64,000 nt of DNA, from the NCBI GenBank assembly GCA_026122225.1, contig JANEZZ010001902.1:1798001-1862000 (forward strand), in the 5' to 3' direction. A program made the translations under genes and the position numbers. This document shows positions 31,643-44,190 of this stretch, in pieces; position 1 is the first letter of the stretch; each line of letters begins with the position of its first letter. The notes below the pieces were generated by a model. That model saw only the letters and a list, made by a program, of their open reading frames with translations, did not search any database and had not been told where the DNA came from. The DNA is from Heloderma charlesbogerti (lineage: Eukaryota > Chordata > Lepidosauria > Squamata > Helodermatidae).

Positions 31643-32179
31643 GTAACTGTCAGGGTGGACACTGAGCCCATAGAATCCCAGAGTAGTTCTGATTCGGAGG
31701 AAGAGCAGTCGCTCCTGGGAGAGGAGCGCGCCCCTTTTTCCCAGGGCCCGCAGCTGACAGATTCCTCCCACCAACATTCCTAGATTAGAAAGCAGTCCAG
31801 GGAGTGACCCAGCACCGATAGCAGACTGGTTGGGTGCGCGGCGCAGACGCAGAGAGCGGCTCCAAATGAAGAGCGCGGAAAGGAGGCGTAGCACCCGGTT
31901 GGCGCTCAAAGAACGGTTGCGCCCAGAGGATCCAAGGGAAAAGGGGAGGGATTCTCCCTAGTCCTTATATTCAGGGGTCTGCCAGTAATTGCCTTTCAAA
32001 CGGGGACCAACTGTTCCAACTTAGGGCTTAGGGATGCTGCTGCTCAGATCTAGTTGCTACCTGTAGAGTTGTAAGTTGTAAAAGAAGAATAAAGCTTTGA
32101 AAAGAATCCCTTTGTCTGTGTCTGGACTTGGCTACTGGATTAGACTGAGAGAGCCCTCCAAGGAGCCCTTGACAGTAAC
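31643..32179 (+). mobile_element. Solo LTR with 5-bp TSD
   Basis: A 527-bp LTR (31648-32174) begins TGTCAGGG and ends CCCTTGACA, so the ends are short inverted repeats of the TG...CA type. It is bracketed by a perfect GTAAC duplication at 31643-31647 and 32175-32179. Within it are a CpG-containing GC-rich promoter-like half, a TTATAT element at 31965-31970 and an AATAAA signal at 32088-32093, giving U3-R-U5 order on the plus strand. No internal gag/pol and no second LTR are present, so it probably formed by LTR-LTR recombination. The 5-bp duplication fits Gypsy-type or retrovirus-like elements, and I cannot choose between them from the LTR alone. Confidence 0.88.
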
Positions 32180-33573
32180 CAGCTGTTTGTGAAGATATAG
32201 AACTGCTGAGAATGGTAGTTCTGGTGGCGATTGACAGTGAGACTGCTGTTTCTTTTTAACCAAGTATAAGTTAACTGAGATAAACTGACCAAAATTAGTG
32301 TAATTCTTAGGAGGAAAAAACAGAACTTTAATGCAAGCTAGAAAACTTGTAAACATCATTGGAATATCTTTTAAAACACAAACACTTCAATTACAGTACT
32401 AGAAAACCCTGCCAGTGTTGTGGAATCAAAGATGACTTTGAAAGGTAAAATATAGATTACAAAATACACAGCAGAGCTTCGTGCTTTAGATTTGTAGCTT
32501 CCAAATGATGGGCTCGATATGTAAACATCTGATAGACCTCTAGGAAAGACAACTTTTCCCTCTTATCAGAAGCAAAACAAGAACTCATTTGATACCGTAG
32601 GGTCCTGACTGTGGTAGCTTTATTTCTTTCCACCCCAGGGATAATTATCATTTCTTAGATCCTTAACATTGTTTTTGGCACTAATAGTCTCCTGTGCTAT
32701 AAACTTAATACAACAAAAGTCTCCTGGCATGGTAGAAAATTAGGGAAAGGGGACCAATTTTAGAACATGGTATTAGAAATTAGAATGGTTAGGGTAGGGT
32801 AGACTTTATTAGGACTGTTTTAACTTAAAAGGTAAGGCCTCATTTTCTGAATTTCAAAAGATCTGATTACTTTGAGAGACAGAGAGAGAGAGAGAGAGAG
32901 ACACGCAAGTTGATGAAAGAGTGGCATGTGTCAGAGAAGATAGGGTTCTCCTATTATTTTATTTGACATTTTGGTGAGTAGAATAGTTACTATTTTAGTA
33001 ACAGGAACAGCAAGGATATTAATAAGAAAAGCCCAGATAGTTATCTCTGCTAGCAGCCATGTCTTCTGATGTTGGGCAATTTCTTTGTGCTAAACATAAA
33101 AGGTCCTAGAGCATTACCCCTCCCCTCCCCCCCTCACTCAGAAAGAAAACTAGTGAGTAGAAAAGGCCCAGTGTGCGATATTCAGTGGCATGCTGGTAAG
33201 CGTTGTTTTTATAGAATTAATTGGCTGGAAAATAGAACAGGAAGGAGCATCAAGTAGTGAGGCTGCAGGAATTCTAACGCGGTGGAATAAAACTTTGGAA
33301 GGTCATTTTCCTTGTGATTCAGCCACATAAAGTGTTCCTAAAAAAAGGAATGCCACATTACAAATAATGCTTGCTGTTGGTCACATCCCAGAATGAAGGG
33401 TAAGGACTGAGCAAAGTTCCTTTGCACCTTTCCCTATGCTCTGTTTAGATAATGAAAGAACTTGGGATGCATCAGGTTCGGAACAACTCAAGAAATAATG
33501 ATGTAAATATTTTTAGTAGTTTATGGTAACGGGGAAACCTGGCAATGAGTGTACATAACTCAATGACAGCTAT
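32180..33573. other. Unassigned DNA with a (GA)n tract
   Basis: A (GA)n microsatellite lies at 32873-32901. The rest holds no gene or repeat I recognise. Confidence 0.4.
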
Positions 33574-33581
33574 ATTTAAAG

Positions 33582-34575
33582 CAGGGGTGGGCAATAGCCC
33601 CAGCACTCCTGGTGCTGCCACTGTCACTGTGCTGCTGAACTTCATGGCAGCAGCAAAAAAATTAGTGGTTTGCCACCAAATTCTGGCAGCAAACTGCTAC
33701 GTAGTGGGATAAAGGCCAGAAACATCCAGAGCACAGGGGAAGAGACAAAACACCACCATCTTTGTCTCTGTTGGAGCCTTGAGAATTGCACCAGTATGAG
33801 AAAGTGGAGTATAGTAAGTTCTGCCTTGGGGAAATTGAGAACACCTGGTTTCCATAGTGGCTGGGTATATATCTGCAGCCACCGCAGGCCCTCCAGGAGC
33901 AGCAGAAACATCCAGAGCGCAGGGGACAAGACTAACCACCACCACCCTTGTCTCTGTTGCAGCCTTGAGAACTGCATGACTATGAGAGAGTGAGGCATGG
34001 AAGAGATCAGCTGCTGCAGGCTGTAAGAAATCTGGTTGCTATTTTCTGAACTTTGTATTCCTGGGGTAGCTGTTTGCAGTTTGCAGTGTTTATTCAAGCC
34101 TTAGTGCATAGGAATTGTTTAGTTTATTTGGCTCTAGTTTGCGCATTACTGATACACGCTAATTGATATTGTGCTGTAATGTTTGATTTTGCCGATTTTG
34201 AAATTAATTTGAAAAGTTATAATGCTAGTATTAGTGAAATAAGTTGTTTATTATTGTAATGATGTACCATTGTAATGATGTGTCGGCATGCTTTTTGGGT
34301 TTTGTATTGTTGTTTCCTTAGCCGCTTTGGCCACTTTTTGTGGAAAAGCAACACATAAATGAAACGTTGATAAATGATGATGAAATTTAGCTGGAGAACA
34401 AGCTAAATTTGCCCTTTAAACCACTCTGTACCAGTTTGCTGCTGAAATTTGGTAGTAAACCACCAGTTTTGTTTGCTTCCTCCAAATTCAGTGGTGCAGC
34501 AGCAAGAGTGTGCCCTGCGTGGGGGCCTGGGGGGCCAACCTGGCCTCCAGAGCCCGCTGAAGTTGCCTACCCCTG
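33582..34575. mobile_element. hAT-type non-autonomous element, 994 bp
   Basis: The terminal inverted repeats are CAGGGGTGGGCAA at the left and the inverse of TTGCCTACCCCTG at the right (12 of 13 match). The flanking octamers are ATTTAAAG (33574-33581) and ATCTAAAG (34576-34583), seven of eight identical, fitting a hAT 8-bp duplication. Sub-terminal homology between the arms continues over about 100 bp (GTGGTTTGCCACCAAATT against AATTTGGTAGTAAACCAC). The centre has a ~97-bp direct repeat at about 33718-33814 and 33904-34000, period 186. A 151-codon minus-strand frame crosses the direct repeats but encodes nothing transposase-like. Confidence 0.85.
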
Positions 34576-34583
34576 ATCTAAAG

Positions 34584-36690
34584 AGATCAAAGCGCTGAAG
34601 AGGCAATTGCACACAAAAAGGGCATTTGTAGAGGAGTGCAATGTACAGTGTTTATACTTTAATGCTAGAAGCCTCTAACCCAAGATGGGGGAATTAGAGC
34701 ACTTATTGATAAAAACAGGGGAGAACTGTAGTTGCTTTAGATTAGGTTTTCATAGTGAAAGGTGCCATTTTGATGAGTGTGACATTTTCTACGAAAGAGC
34801 AGCACTCCCTGAGAAAACATCGCCTTTAGCTGACATTGGGTTCTCTCCCGCATTCTTGGCAAAACATTAGCTTGCCAAGATAAGGGAAGGGATGCTTCTG
34901 TGCCCTGTGCAGAGCTGCTGTCTGCCTCTGCTGCTTCAACCACTTCAGCAGAGACAAATGCAATCATCTGCACAGCCTGATCAACTTGTTGGCAGGAGGC
35001 AGAGGCCATCATACAGGCAGAGAATTCCACATCATGCCGGTTCTTTACCCATCCGGTATCATTGCAGGACTGGGTCACTCTCTTTAGATGGCTGTCCCCA
35101 TCATGTTATTGTTTGTTTATTTCCTTCTCACCAGGGTGGTGATGCCTCTCAGAGGCATCTCCACCTTTCCATGAAGAAGATTTACACATGCTCACGGTGT
35201 AGCAATAATTCCTCCCTGGTTGCTGCCCCTTTCCCTCCCCTTGCACATTACTGGTGGATGGGGACTGACATGCAGACAGCCCCCCCTGATCTCCCCAGAC
35301 CCCCTGCCTCCCCCTTCAGTGTTTTTTGAAAATCCCAGCCATTTACTCAGTGGGCATGCACAGCAGGGGGGCATCCTGGCAGGTCGGAAGGCCAGCACGC
35401 CACTCTGCCGAACTGCCACTCTGCTGCCTTGTTCAGAATGCTGCAGGCCAAAAATGGCGAGGACCCAAAATGGTGCAGATGCAGGAAGGTGACAGACCCC
35501 ACAGCCCACCATCACTGCCGTCACCTTCATGACCGCACCCTCAACAACCCAGAACAACCACCCACAGCCACCAACACACAGTGGTTCATTCGTGCTAGGG
35601 GAGAAATACACAGGGAGGTCATGGTGCTCCATTTGTGCATATTTGGAAAAATACCACATTTTTTCCATTTGAGGAAAACATGGGATAGGTAGGTGGAAAT
35701 GGTGGGATAATGACTGGACGATGATGTCATGTAGTGGACCCACACAATTTAGTGGGTGGCCAATCATGAATGTGCAGTAAACTGAAGGTGTAGAAAAGCC
35801 CAGAGAGGATCAGACAGGGCTCTGTGTAGTGCTGCAGTTTGGCTCTCTTAAAGGTGGTTGGTTCAGAAGGCCACTTTAAGACAGTCAGACTGCAGTGGCA
35901 TTCAGCTCCTCATATAATCCTGTCCCCCTCTTGCCAAGAGAGGAGGTGGACCGTGTTGAGGCCAATCGCCAGAGACTCAGAACAAAGGCGTACAGAAAAA
36001 GTATATATAGCCATGTTGGTCCATAGAAAAAATATCCAAAATCCACAGCAAGGCAATATCTTTATTAGTACCAACCAAAATATATGTGGGCAAGCTTTTG
36101 AGTTCTCCAGCCAAGAAAATCATTTATATACAAGGCAGGATCCATTCCCAAAGGAAGCAGGGGGTTATAATATTTCCTCTTTGCCTGTTGGTTGCAGGGG
36201 TGGAGTGCTTACTCGGGGTACAACACTGCAAAAGGTTCTCCTCTCAGATCAGCATTCAGCAGATACAGATGGGATGATAAAGAGCTTCCCTTTCATTAAG
36301 AACAATGCAAGGAGCTATAACTATCTTACAGCAAGGCAGAGTAGCACATACTACATTCACTCCAGCATGTGGGATTAAAACCATACCAAGCAAGTAACAG
36401 AGGGGAAATCAGGGTATTCCATTATAGGCCACCTAAAGGTACAATCAATATACCACAGGGCGCAAGGTTAATTAAATCCTGGAATATTCCAGGGAAGCAG
36501 CAGACACTAGGAATTCCGGGGGTTTCAAAACAGCTGAAAGCTCATTTGCAAAGCTTCTTCGTATTGGGAAAGTAGGAATCGCAGGAACTTGAGTTACACA
36601 GTATAAGATTAACAAAAGCCAGGTAAAGTCTGAAGTAAGGGGGGAGTCTGTGATATGGACACATGGTCACTTTGTGGTGAAGTTCAGATT
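34584..36690. other. Unassigned DNA
   Basis: Open frames of 145 (34892-35329, plus), 191 (35192-35767, minus) and 179 codons (35839-36378, plus) overlap or oppose each other, lack known motifs, and have compositions that follow CT/AG-rich DNA. I do not call them genes. See also the repeat at 35998-36135. Confidence 0.35.
35998..36135 (-). repeat. Dispersed-repeat-like segment
   Basis: AGCCATGTTGGTCCATAG, AAATCCACAGCAAGGC, TCTTTATTAGTACCAACC and GGGCAAGCTTTTGAG follow the order of a common reptile repeat that I associate, with low certainty, with Penelope-like elements. No ORF remains. Confidence 0.3.
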
Positions 36691-36699
36691 GACAGCTGC

Positions 36700-38470
36700 T
36701 GTCCCCCTCCACAAGGGAGGTGGTCCAGTTAAGATGGACCACAACCAGAGATTTATGGACTCCAAGGGATTCCTAAAAGCTCTTGGCGAGTTTCCAGTTG
36801 ATGTAGTGGGAGCTCCTGCTGGAAATGGGAAATTGAATGGGCTATTGACACAATCACTCCCGAGCATCATTTCCAGTGCTGTACAGCCCAGCCAGCTTCC
36901 TGAGGCCTATAAAACATGGTAGGATGATGACTAAAATACAGATGGTGCAAATCTCAGTGATTGTGACTGGGTTGATCCAGGAGGTGATTAATGTTTCTTT
37001 ATGAGAGGTAATGGTGCCAGACACCTTGAATGAGGCAGTTGTGGGCTACTCCTTATGAAATCCTCTTTGTACCCAGAATATTGTAACAATTATCTCCCAG
37101 TCATTAATATTCACTATTTGGACAAAGTATTCAAGAAGGTGGTTGCAATTCACCTCCAGCCACTTTTGGAAGAAGCAGATTTCTGCATTTGTTTCAAGCT
37201 GGGTTCCAGGCTTCCAGCCCATGTTTGGTACTTAAATGGCCTTGGTTGCCCTGATGGATGACCTCTGTCAGGAGAGACTTAGGGAGAGAGCAACCATGTT
37301 GTTCTCCTTGACCTCTCAGTGGCTTTTGATTCCATCAACCATGGTATCTTACTGGAATGGCTCTGTGGGTTGGGTGTAGGGGCACAGTGATATGGTGGTT
37401 CTACTCCTACATGCAGGTGGTTTCAGAAGATAGCTTTGTGGGGAGGATTCTGCTTGACTCCATGGCATTTGTAGCTTTCTGCAAGGTTCCATCTTATCCC
37501 TCGTACTTCCTAATATCCATATGAAGCTGCTGGTTGAAGTAATCAGATGATCTGGACTGAAGTGTCATAAGTATGCTGGTGACACCCAGCTCTATTTCTC
37601 TCTGTCTTCTGAGTCTGGTGAGGCTTTGCAGGTGCTGAACCAGTGTCTGGATTTGATAATGAACTAAATGAGGGCCAATAAACTGAAGTTGAATTTTGGT
37701 AAGATGGATAGACACTGTAAGTAGGTGGTTCTCATGTCCAGGAAATGGGTGAGCAACCTGTTCTAGATGGGGATGTAGTACCTCTAAAAGAACAGGGTGT
37801 AGCTTGGGGGTACTCCTCGATCCAGCTTTTCCACTTGAGGGCCAGATCGAAAGGGATAGTATGGCCACAGTGATCCATGCTCTGGCAATTTCCTGATTGA
37901 TTTACTGGAATGTGTTATATGTAGGGTTGCCCTTGAAGACAACCCAGAATCTTCAGGTAGTGCAGAATGTGGCTGACAGAATTACAACTAGTGTAGGCAG
38001 ATGGAATCATATTACACCAATTCTGAAGGAGCTGCATTGGCTGCCTATTTGCTCCCAAGCCCAACTAAAGGTGTTGGTGCTTACCTTTAAAGCCCTAAAC
38101 AGGTTGGGACCCAACTACCTGAAGGAGCATCTCTCACTATCTCCCATCTTAGCCTCCCCATGCTTTGAGATCTTTAGAGGAAGCTCTTGTTCAGGTACTC
38201 TTGTTAGGGGAAATAGATTATGTGACAACTAGAGAGCCTTCTCTATGATGGCATCCTGATTGTGGAATACCCTCCCCATAGAGGTCTGACAGGCACTGAC
38301 TCTGCAATCTTTTCAGCACCAGCTCAAAACCTTTTTATTTGTCCAGACTTTTAAAATGGGTCAAAGTTGGTCAGTCTGTTCTGTTGGTTTAGATGCCTCT
38401 TAATTGTTTATTGTGTATTTTACTTTGTAAGATTTGCTTTGGTCATGCTCATTATAAATTATCCACAAAG
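36700..38470 (+). mobile_element. L2-type LINE, decayed RT region to tail
   Basis: Across several frames the translation follows an L2-clade reverse transcriptase: VIQEVINVSL with VVAIHLQPLLEEADF, then VLLDLSVAFDSINH (motif A region, about 37297-37340), then KYAGDTQLYFSL in place of YADDTQLYFSL (about 37570), then ELHWLPICSQAQLKVLVLTFKALNRLGPNYL (37897-38232 frame) and a TWLF-like end. Many stops and frameshifts and the Asp-to-Gly change at the catalytic box show that it is long dead. This is the longest L2 remnant in the window. Confidence 0.8.
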
Positions 38471-41400
38471 ATGACTGCCAGTTTAAAAACATATTAATAA
38501 TAATATATTTATTATTAACAACAACAATAATAATTCCAAGCTTTAAAAAAGTTAACTATCTGAGGAAGGACAATGTGACTTCTGCTAGCCAAGTACTAAC
38601 TCTGGTTATGGAATTATGAACAAAGAGATATCTAGACTGGAGCCTAGTCAGAGGATAAAGATTGTCAGTTTACACCTAATCATGGTGTAGGACTTCCTTG
38701 CTTTCTTGATCTTTTAAAATGGTAAGTGACCAGAAGTCTTTGACTAAAGACCTGAAGGGTTCACAGTCCAGCCTCATGGATGATGTTACCTAATAGTAAT
38801 AGCAGAATTATGAAGGGTCACAGAAAGCAAAGAAACAATAAGCTCTTTCTGCCTACATGATAGTGCCTTTCCATGTCAGGCACAATCTTCTGTACCCCCA
38901 CGGTCACATTACGTGAAACACTGATTTTCCATCTTCTCTCCATGGATTGTTCTATTTTAGACATTCCAGGTTTTGTGGGATGCCTCTAATTAAAATCCTT
39001 TACTATCACACTTATCTTTATTGTGTTTCTCTTTTTGCTAGCATATAGTTCCTCTTCTGGCCACAGTTACAACTGCAAAAGCAATAGATTCAAGTGTGCT
39101 ACACTATGTGACTTTCATTTTTTGAAAACCTCTATCAGGATATATCAGCTGGTATTTTTCAAAGGACAACAATGGCCCTGGTCCAGTTGAAGGCACACAA
39201 GTATTGGTGGTCCCATATGCAGATGTGCATCCAGAGAGACATCCATCGTGATCATTAAGGGTTGGATGGGCATCTAATAAGGAACTCTCTTTCTGGATGG
39301 GCAGGCGGCTATTTTTACCAAAATCATCTTGTGATTTTGTCATTCTGAATTGCTAACCCATCATATGCAACTGCTTCTGTACATTATTAGGACCACAAGG
39401 TAGTGTAACTGAAAAATAATTATTTCATCATATATAGTAAGCTCCTATACTTGGCTGCAAAAATTACATCCCTAGTGTATAATTTCTTGAGTTCTTCTAA
39501 TTATGTTTTATAGCTATTTTGGTTTCTGTCCAGTTGTGCTTTTCTTTTAATAGCTCCAGGAGCATTCAGTAATAAACATTAAAAGAAATTGCAGAATTAT
39601 CAGCCACTACTTTTCACAAGCTGTACTGATTAAATTCCTGCAGTCTCATTTTCATAACAAAGCCTGAGACAGAAAATAGTACACTCTGAATCTTCCCTTG
39701 ACAATGATTAAGATAAGGACTGAAAATAGCATGAATGGAACCCATTCCTTCATCTCATCATTGTTAGTGCATGGCTGACTTCCTCTTTTGATCCTTGTTC
39801 GCTCTGCAGGAGTTAAAAGATACAAGTTGCAGAGGTGATACTAGCACACTTTATTTTTTGGCAATAGCAAGGGGTTTCGGTGAACATACTCAGCTCATTG
39901 TAATGCTCATAGGAACACAAATGCATTCAACTAAATATTAATGGTAGGATTACATGGTATAATATAAAGTTATTTTCATAGTTTGACCAAAGAGTAACTC
40001 AGGGTATTATATTAGGAAAGAGCCTTTTTTAGCTAGTGGTGTGTGAACTGCAATTGATTTTGAATTCTCAAAAGTAAGGATGAATATAAATGCCTACCAC
40101 TTTCTTGTATATCAGAATGGTTTCTACTTATAAACCAAAATAGTTCTGAGGATCATGAATTCAGTCTTCAGGAGAGGCTGCTTTGAACAACATATCCAGA
40201 TGCTGTATTGCATCTGGCATTTTTATAGCCATAATTTGGTTAATTTCCATTACAGTATTATAAATTCATTTGACATATTATTATAGTTAGTTCTTTTAGC
40301 ACCATAGTTCTGTGAAACTATTTAGGATCAGACAGAATGCAATAAGCACCTTTACTAGAGATTAAAAATGGAGGTTCAATAAATAAATACTAGAAATGGG
40401 AAAACTCCCCCCAGCCCCGCCCCCACTCCATTTCAATTTAGCATGGGTTCATTATTTCTGAGTATTTTCAGAGAATCTTCAGGGAAAGCTTGGAAGCGTG
40501 GGCTTTTCCCGAGTGCCCCTCTGAAATTTCAGAAAGACCTGGCGTATTCCAAATTCTTCTCTGCCAGCCCTCACCAGCCTTTCCTCCTTCAGCCATCTCG
40601 CTCTCTCTCGCTCGCTGGCTCTCATTCCCCCCCACCCCCGGTCCTAACTTGTGAGCCCTCAGAGCACTTCCCTTTCCTCAAAATTTACTTTCTAGCAGCA
40701 ATTCTGAAGGCAGGTGGAGCAATGGGAAACCTTCCAGTATTACTAACTTGGGGATAAGGGGAATTCACTGGATCTCCAGAGCCTCAACATGACAACTTCC
40801 CAGCACAAAGATCTCTGTAGTTCTTTACAAAAGGCGCAAAAGCCCTGCTGAACTTGTATAATCCCAAGGAATCTTCGTGCTGAGAACTTCCTGCTGGTAA
40901 AGCTTTTGAGGCAAAAGTGGTGCATAGGTGAGGAATGTATGAGGCCCTCCTTCCCAGGCCTTACCTTTCTGCAGCCTCTCCCCAGAAGCGTTTTTCTCCC
41001 AACCCAGTTCACTTCCAGTACTGAAGCATAGGAGAGAGAAAAGTCATATTGGGGGACAGACTGCAGGTAGGTAAGGTCAGGTGTGGTCAGGATTAAGGTT
41101 CTGCAGTCCTCACCCACATGCTCTATTGGCTCTTAAAACCAGATTCCCCTCAACACCCACTTTGCGGCCCTTTCTGTGTGGCTGCAAGAGATACCTGGGT
41201 TTAAAAACACAGATCTGCTGCTGTGTTTCCTCAGAGCTAATTCGAGACATCATGCAGGCTGAAAATGGTACGTTCCTGCTATGAAAGAGAAATCAAATGG
41301 AAAAATGGAAGACGTAGGTGCAAAGCTGGTGTGTGTGTGCGTGTGTGGAGGGAGGGAGGGAGGGGGGAACGAACATAAGTTATTGGACTCTTGGCGAGAA

Positions 41401-44185
41401 AGTGTAAGAGTTAACTGTAAAAAAGGAAGAAACTAATGCCGTAAGCCTTATTATGAAATTAAGGAGCGTTAATGGTGAAGGGCCTTGTTAAAAAAGTAAC
41501 ATTATTAAACTAGAAGACAAAGCCTGAAGGTATTTCTGTCAAATAATTATTGGCTTGCTATGTTATTGAAGAGAAGACTCCAAAAAACGCAATTTTCTTC
41601 ATTGGTCTTCTCCAGCTAAAAAAAGAAAAAAAATACTTTTTTAAAAAGAGTTTTCTCAGAACAATAAATAAGAATGTGTATGATATTTGTCCTTTCTTTT
41701 ATTGTCAGGAAAATGCATTTTTATCTCAGATTTTTTTTAAAATTACAAATATACACCAAAGCAGATTTTATTGATTAAGGGGTCTAATATGTTCAAATCA
41801 AAAGGTATTTTATCTGTGAATTCCAGCATGAAATCTTCCTTCTGTTACAGGACTGTCTCCATGTTTCATTGTTTCTTGGGGCACATGAAGTGAGTGAACG
41901 CCATTGATATCAGGATTTATAGATGACTTGGCCAGGCAAACCTATCCAACTGTGTATTTTTGATAGTTCCCTTAGAATTTCATCTCCCGAGGTACAAGGT
42001 TTTCATTCCCATAAAGAATAAAAATGTAGGTTCTTTTTTTGTCTACCTTTATCCTCATGGGACAGCCTTACATTCTTTGCAGCTCCTGCATAACCTTTCC
42101 CTGTCCAGATAGTGTATTCATATAGTTTTATCTCATAAAGGAAGACAAAACAAAAAAACAAAAACAGGAAAGGGGGAGGAGGTAGGAGGCAGAGATATGT
42201 GGCCTTGGAATGTCTCTTGGCAACTGTTCATGCCAATATCTATGGTGTTTATTTAAATTAAAACTAATAAAATGCAGACCGTATTTAAATATTACTTCTT
42301 TGGGGCCAAATAAATATTTTCTGTTCCTGCTGTGCTTGAAGAAAGCATTGTTCCTATGAAGGAAGAAGCATTGTTGCATCATGAAGCCATGAAGCCAATG
42401 AGAAGAAGCCAAACCAGAATGAGAGCAATGTTTCCTGCCCCCATTCACAGTTGTGTCTTGTGGGTAAAAAATAAATAACGGTGCCCAGCTACAGCAGGGA
42501 ACATGATTGCCACCATCTCTACAACCTCTCGGGACAGATGATGGTGGTAGTGGTGGCAGGGAGCCTTTTGTGAAACCTTTTGTCTCCCTGTGAAACCATC
42601 CCGTTCCCCACCAAAAAAATCAACTATGAACTTTAGTCTCAGCACTTGTTATATCCATAGAATCATGCCATTTTCAGAACTCAGCTCCCTTCTATAAATT
42701 CTTAATGCACACATCTTAAAATGAAGCTAGATGATATGTTAAGTGCATGATTACCTTTGCATATCTTTCCCTAAAAAGATGGGTAGAAATATATTAAAAG
42801 AATAAATATTTAATTTTGGTAGGAAGAAAATAGCAGTTGAAGAGCTGATCTAGATTAGACCCCCCCCCTCCATTTTTCCCCTAAGGGAAACTGCTGTTTG
42901 TACCCACAGCAGCTTTGGGGAGTGGTTGCGGGAGGGAATGGTGCTGGGGTAGGGGTTACCCTCTCCCCCATTTGCTCTTTTTTTTTTTAAAAAAGGAAAA
43001 TATTAAGATACACAAATGTGATAACGCATTTAACATTTATTTATTCAGTGTAGTCATTCCCATATTGAGTTTTGAAAGTATGACACCCCCTTAATCTTAA
43101 ATTCCCTCATACAGATTGATCTCAGTATTCAGTATTCACATCATTTTCTCTTAATGTCAGCTTCATTATTAATAGCAACATTGCAGCATATAACAGCAGA
43201 AGTCATCATTATATGCTTTGTGCAGCACTGAGAACAATACTAATCACAGTTATACAGAAAAATGAACGAAGTAGAAATTCTGTGTGTAATAGTGTTGACA
43301 CCAATAACGATGTGATGTTGCTGGCAAGTAGGAAAATGCCTTGTAGCAAATCAAAGGTGCGGATACAGCCAGGACTTTCCCTATAATTCCTTGATATCAG
43401 AATGTCGATGCTGAACTTGAATGTAATTGAAGCAAATGTTATTCTCACAGTTTATGATTTTCCTGGGATTAATCCTGGGTGCTCTAAAATTCTGTAATGC
43501 ATGTTAGGGACCATACTAAGTAAACATCCAATGGTAGGACACAACCATTAAATAGCTCAGGGCAAAACTGTTGATTGGAAAGAGTATGGTTAGGAATGAA
43601 CAGGAACACAACAGAGCTCTGGCCCGGAGCTAATTTTTAACAGGACAATATTTTGCAGTGCACAAGGACTGGAGAATCAGCTGCACTGCTTCCCAGCATT
43701 GTTTTAAGTCTCACAATAACCAAGACACAGACAAAAGTGTTTTTAACTCTCTTCCTCAGTATGAAGATTAGTAGAGACTTTTGCAGGAAAAGGCACTACA
43801 GCTGTTGGCTGCCATTTGCCCATGACTTGACTTGCACACAGGAGTGAGCCACTGATCTGAGGTGCATAAAAGAGGTACCCTTAGAAAGCCTCTGTTGTTG
43901 TTCATACTGGGCCCTCTGCCTGTCTCTCAGCATGGGGAAAAGTACATAATAGTGTTTATATGGGGAGTGGATCCTTCAGACAAGTGGCTATGGTGCAGGC
44001 AAACTTGAATCCCAGGCCTCGAGTGGTTTGTGGAAGATTCTTCAGGGACCTAGGAAAAGGCAGAGAAGTAAAGCTTTTGTACAAGAGGCATTTATCGTGT
44101 GCTCATGATTCCTTACGGCTGTTTACAAGTTCCTTAGATGATGTTGTGATCTCCAGTTTTCTATTTTGAAAGAGTACTTTCCTGG
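38471..44185. other. Long unassigned stretch
   Basis: About 5.7 kb with no confident gene or transposon. Small features are (AAT/ATA)-rich DNA at about 38500-38535, a GTGTGTGTGCGTGTGTGGAGGGAGGG tract at 41330-41366, and C/G-rich patches near 40410 and 40625. Open frames of up to 124 codons occur on both strands without recognisable motifs. It could contain intronic or intergenic unique sequence, including conserved non-coding elements that cannot be judged without comparison. Confidence 0.4.
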
Positions 44186-44190
44186 TTTTA

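Noticed and set aside
31322..31909. 195-codon minus-strand frame
   Set aside because: More than a third of it is the reverse of the solo LTR and it crosses the target-site boundary; no protein motif.
34892..36378. Frames of 145, 191 and 179 codons at 34892-35329, 35192-35767 and 35839-36378
   Set aside because: Overlapping on opposite strands or low-complexity, with no domain, homologue or splice context that I can recognise.
40400..40640. GC-rich patch as a CpG-island promoter
   Set aside because: It is C-rich rather than CpG-rich, contains few CpG dinucleotides and no associated first exon.
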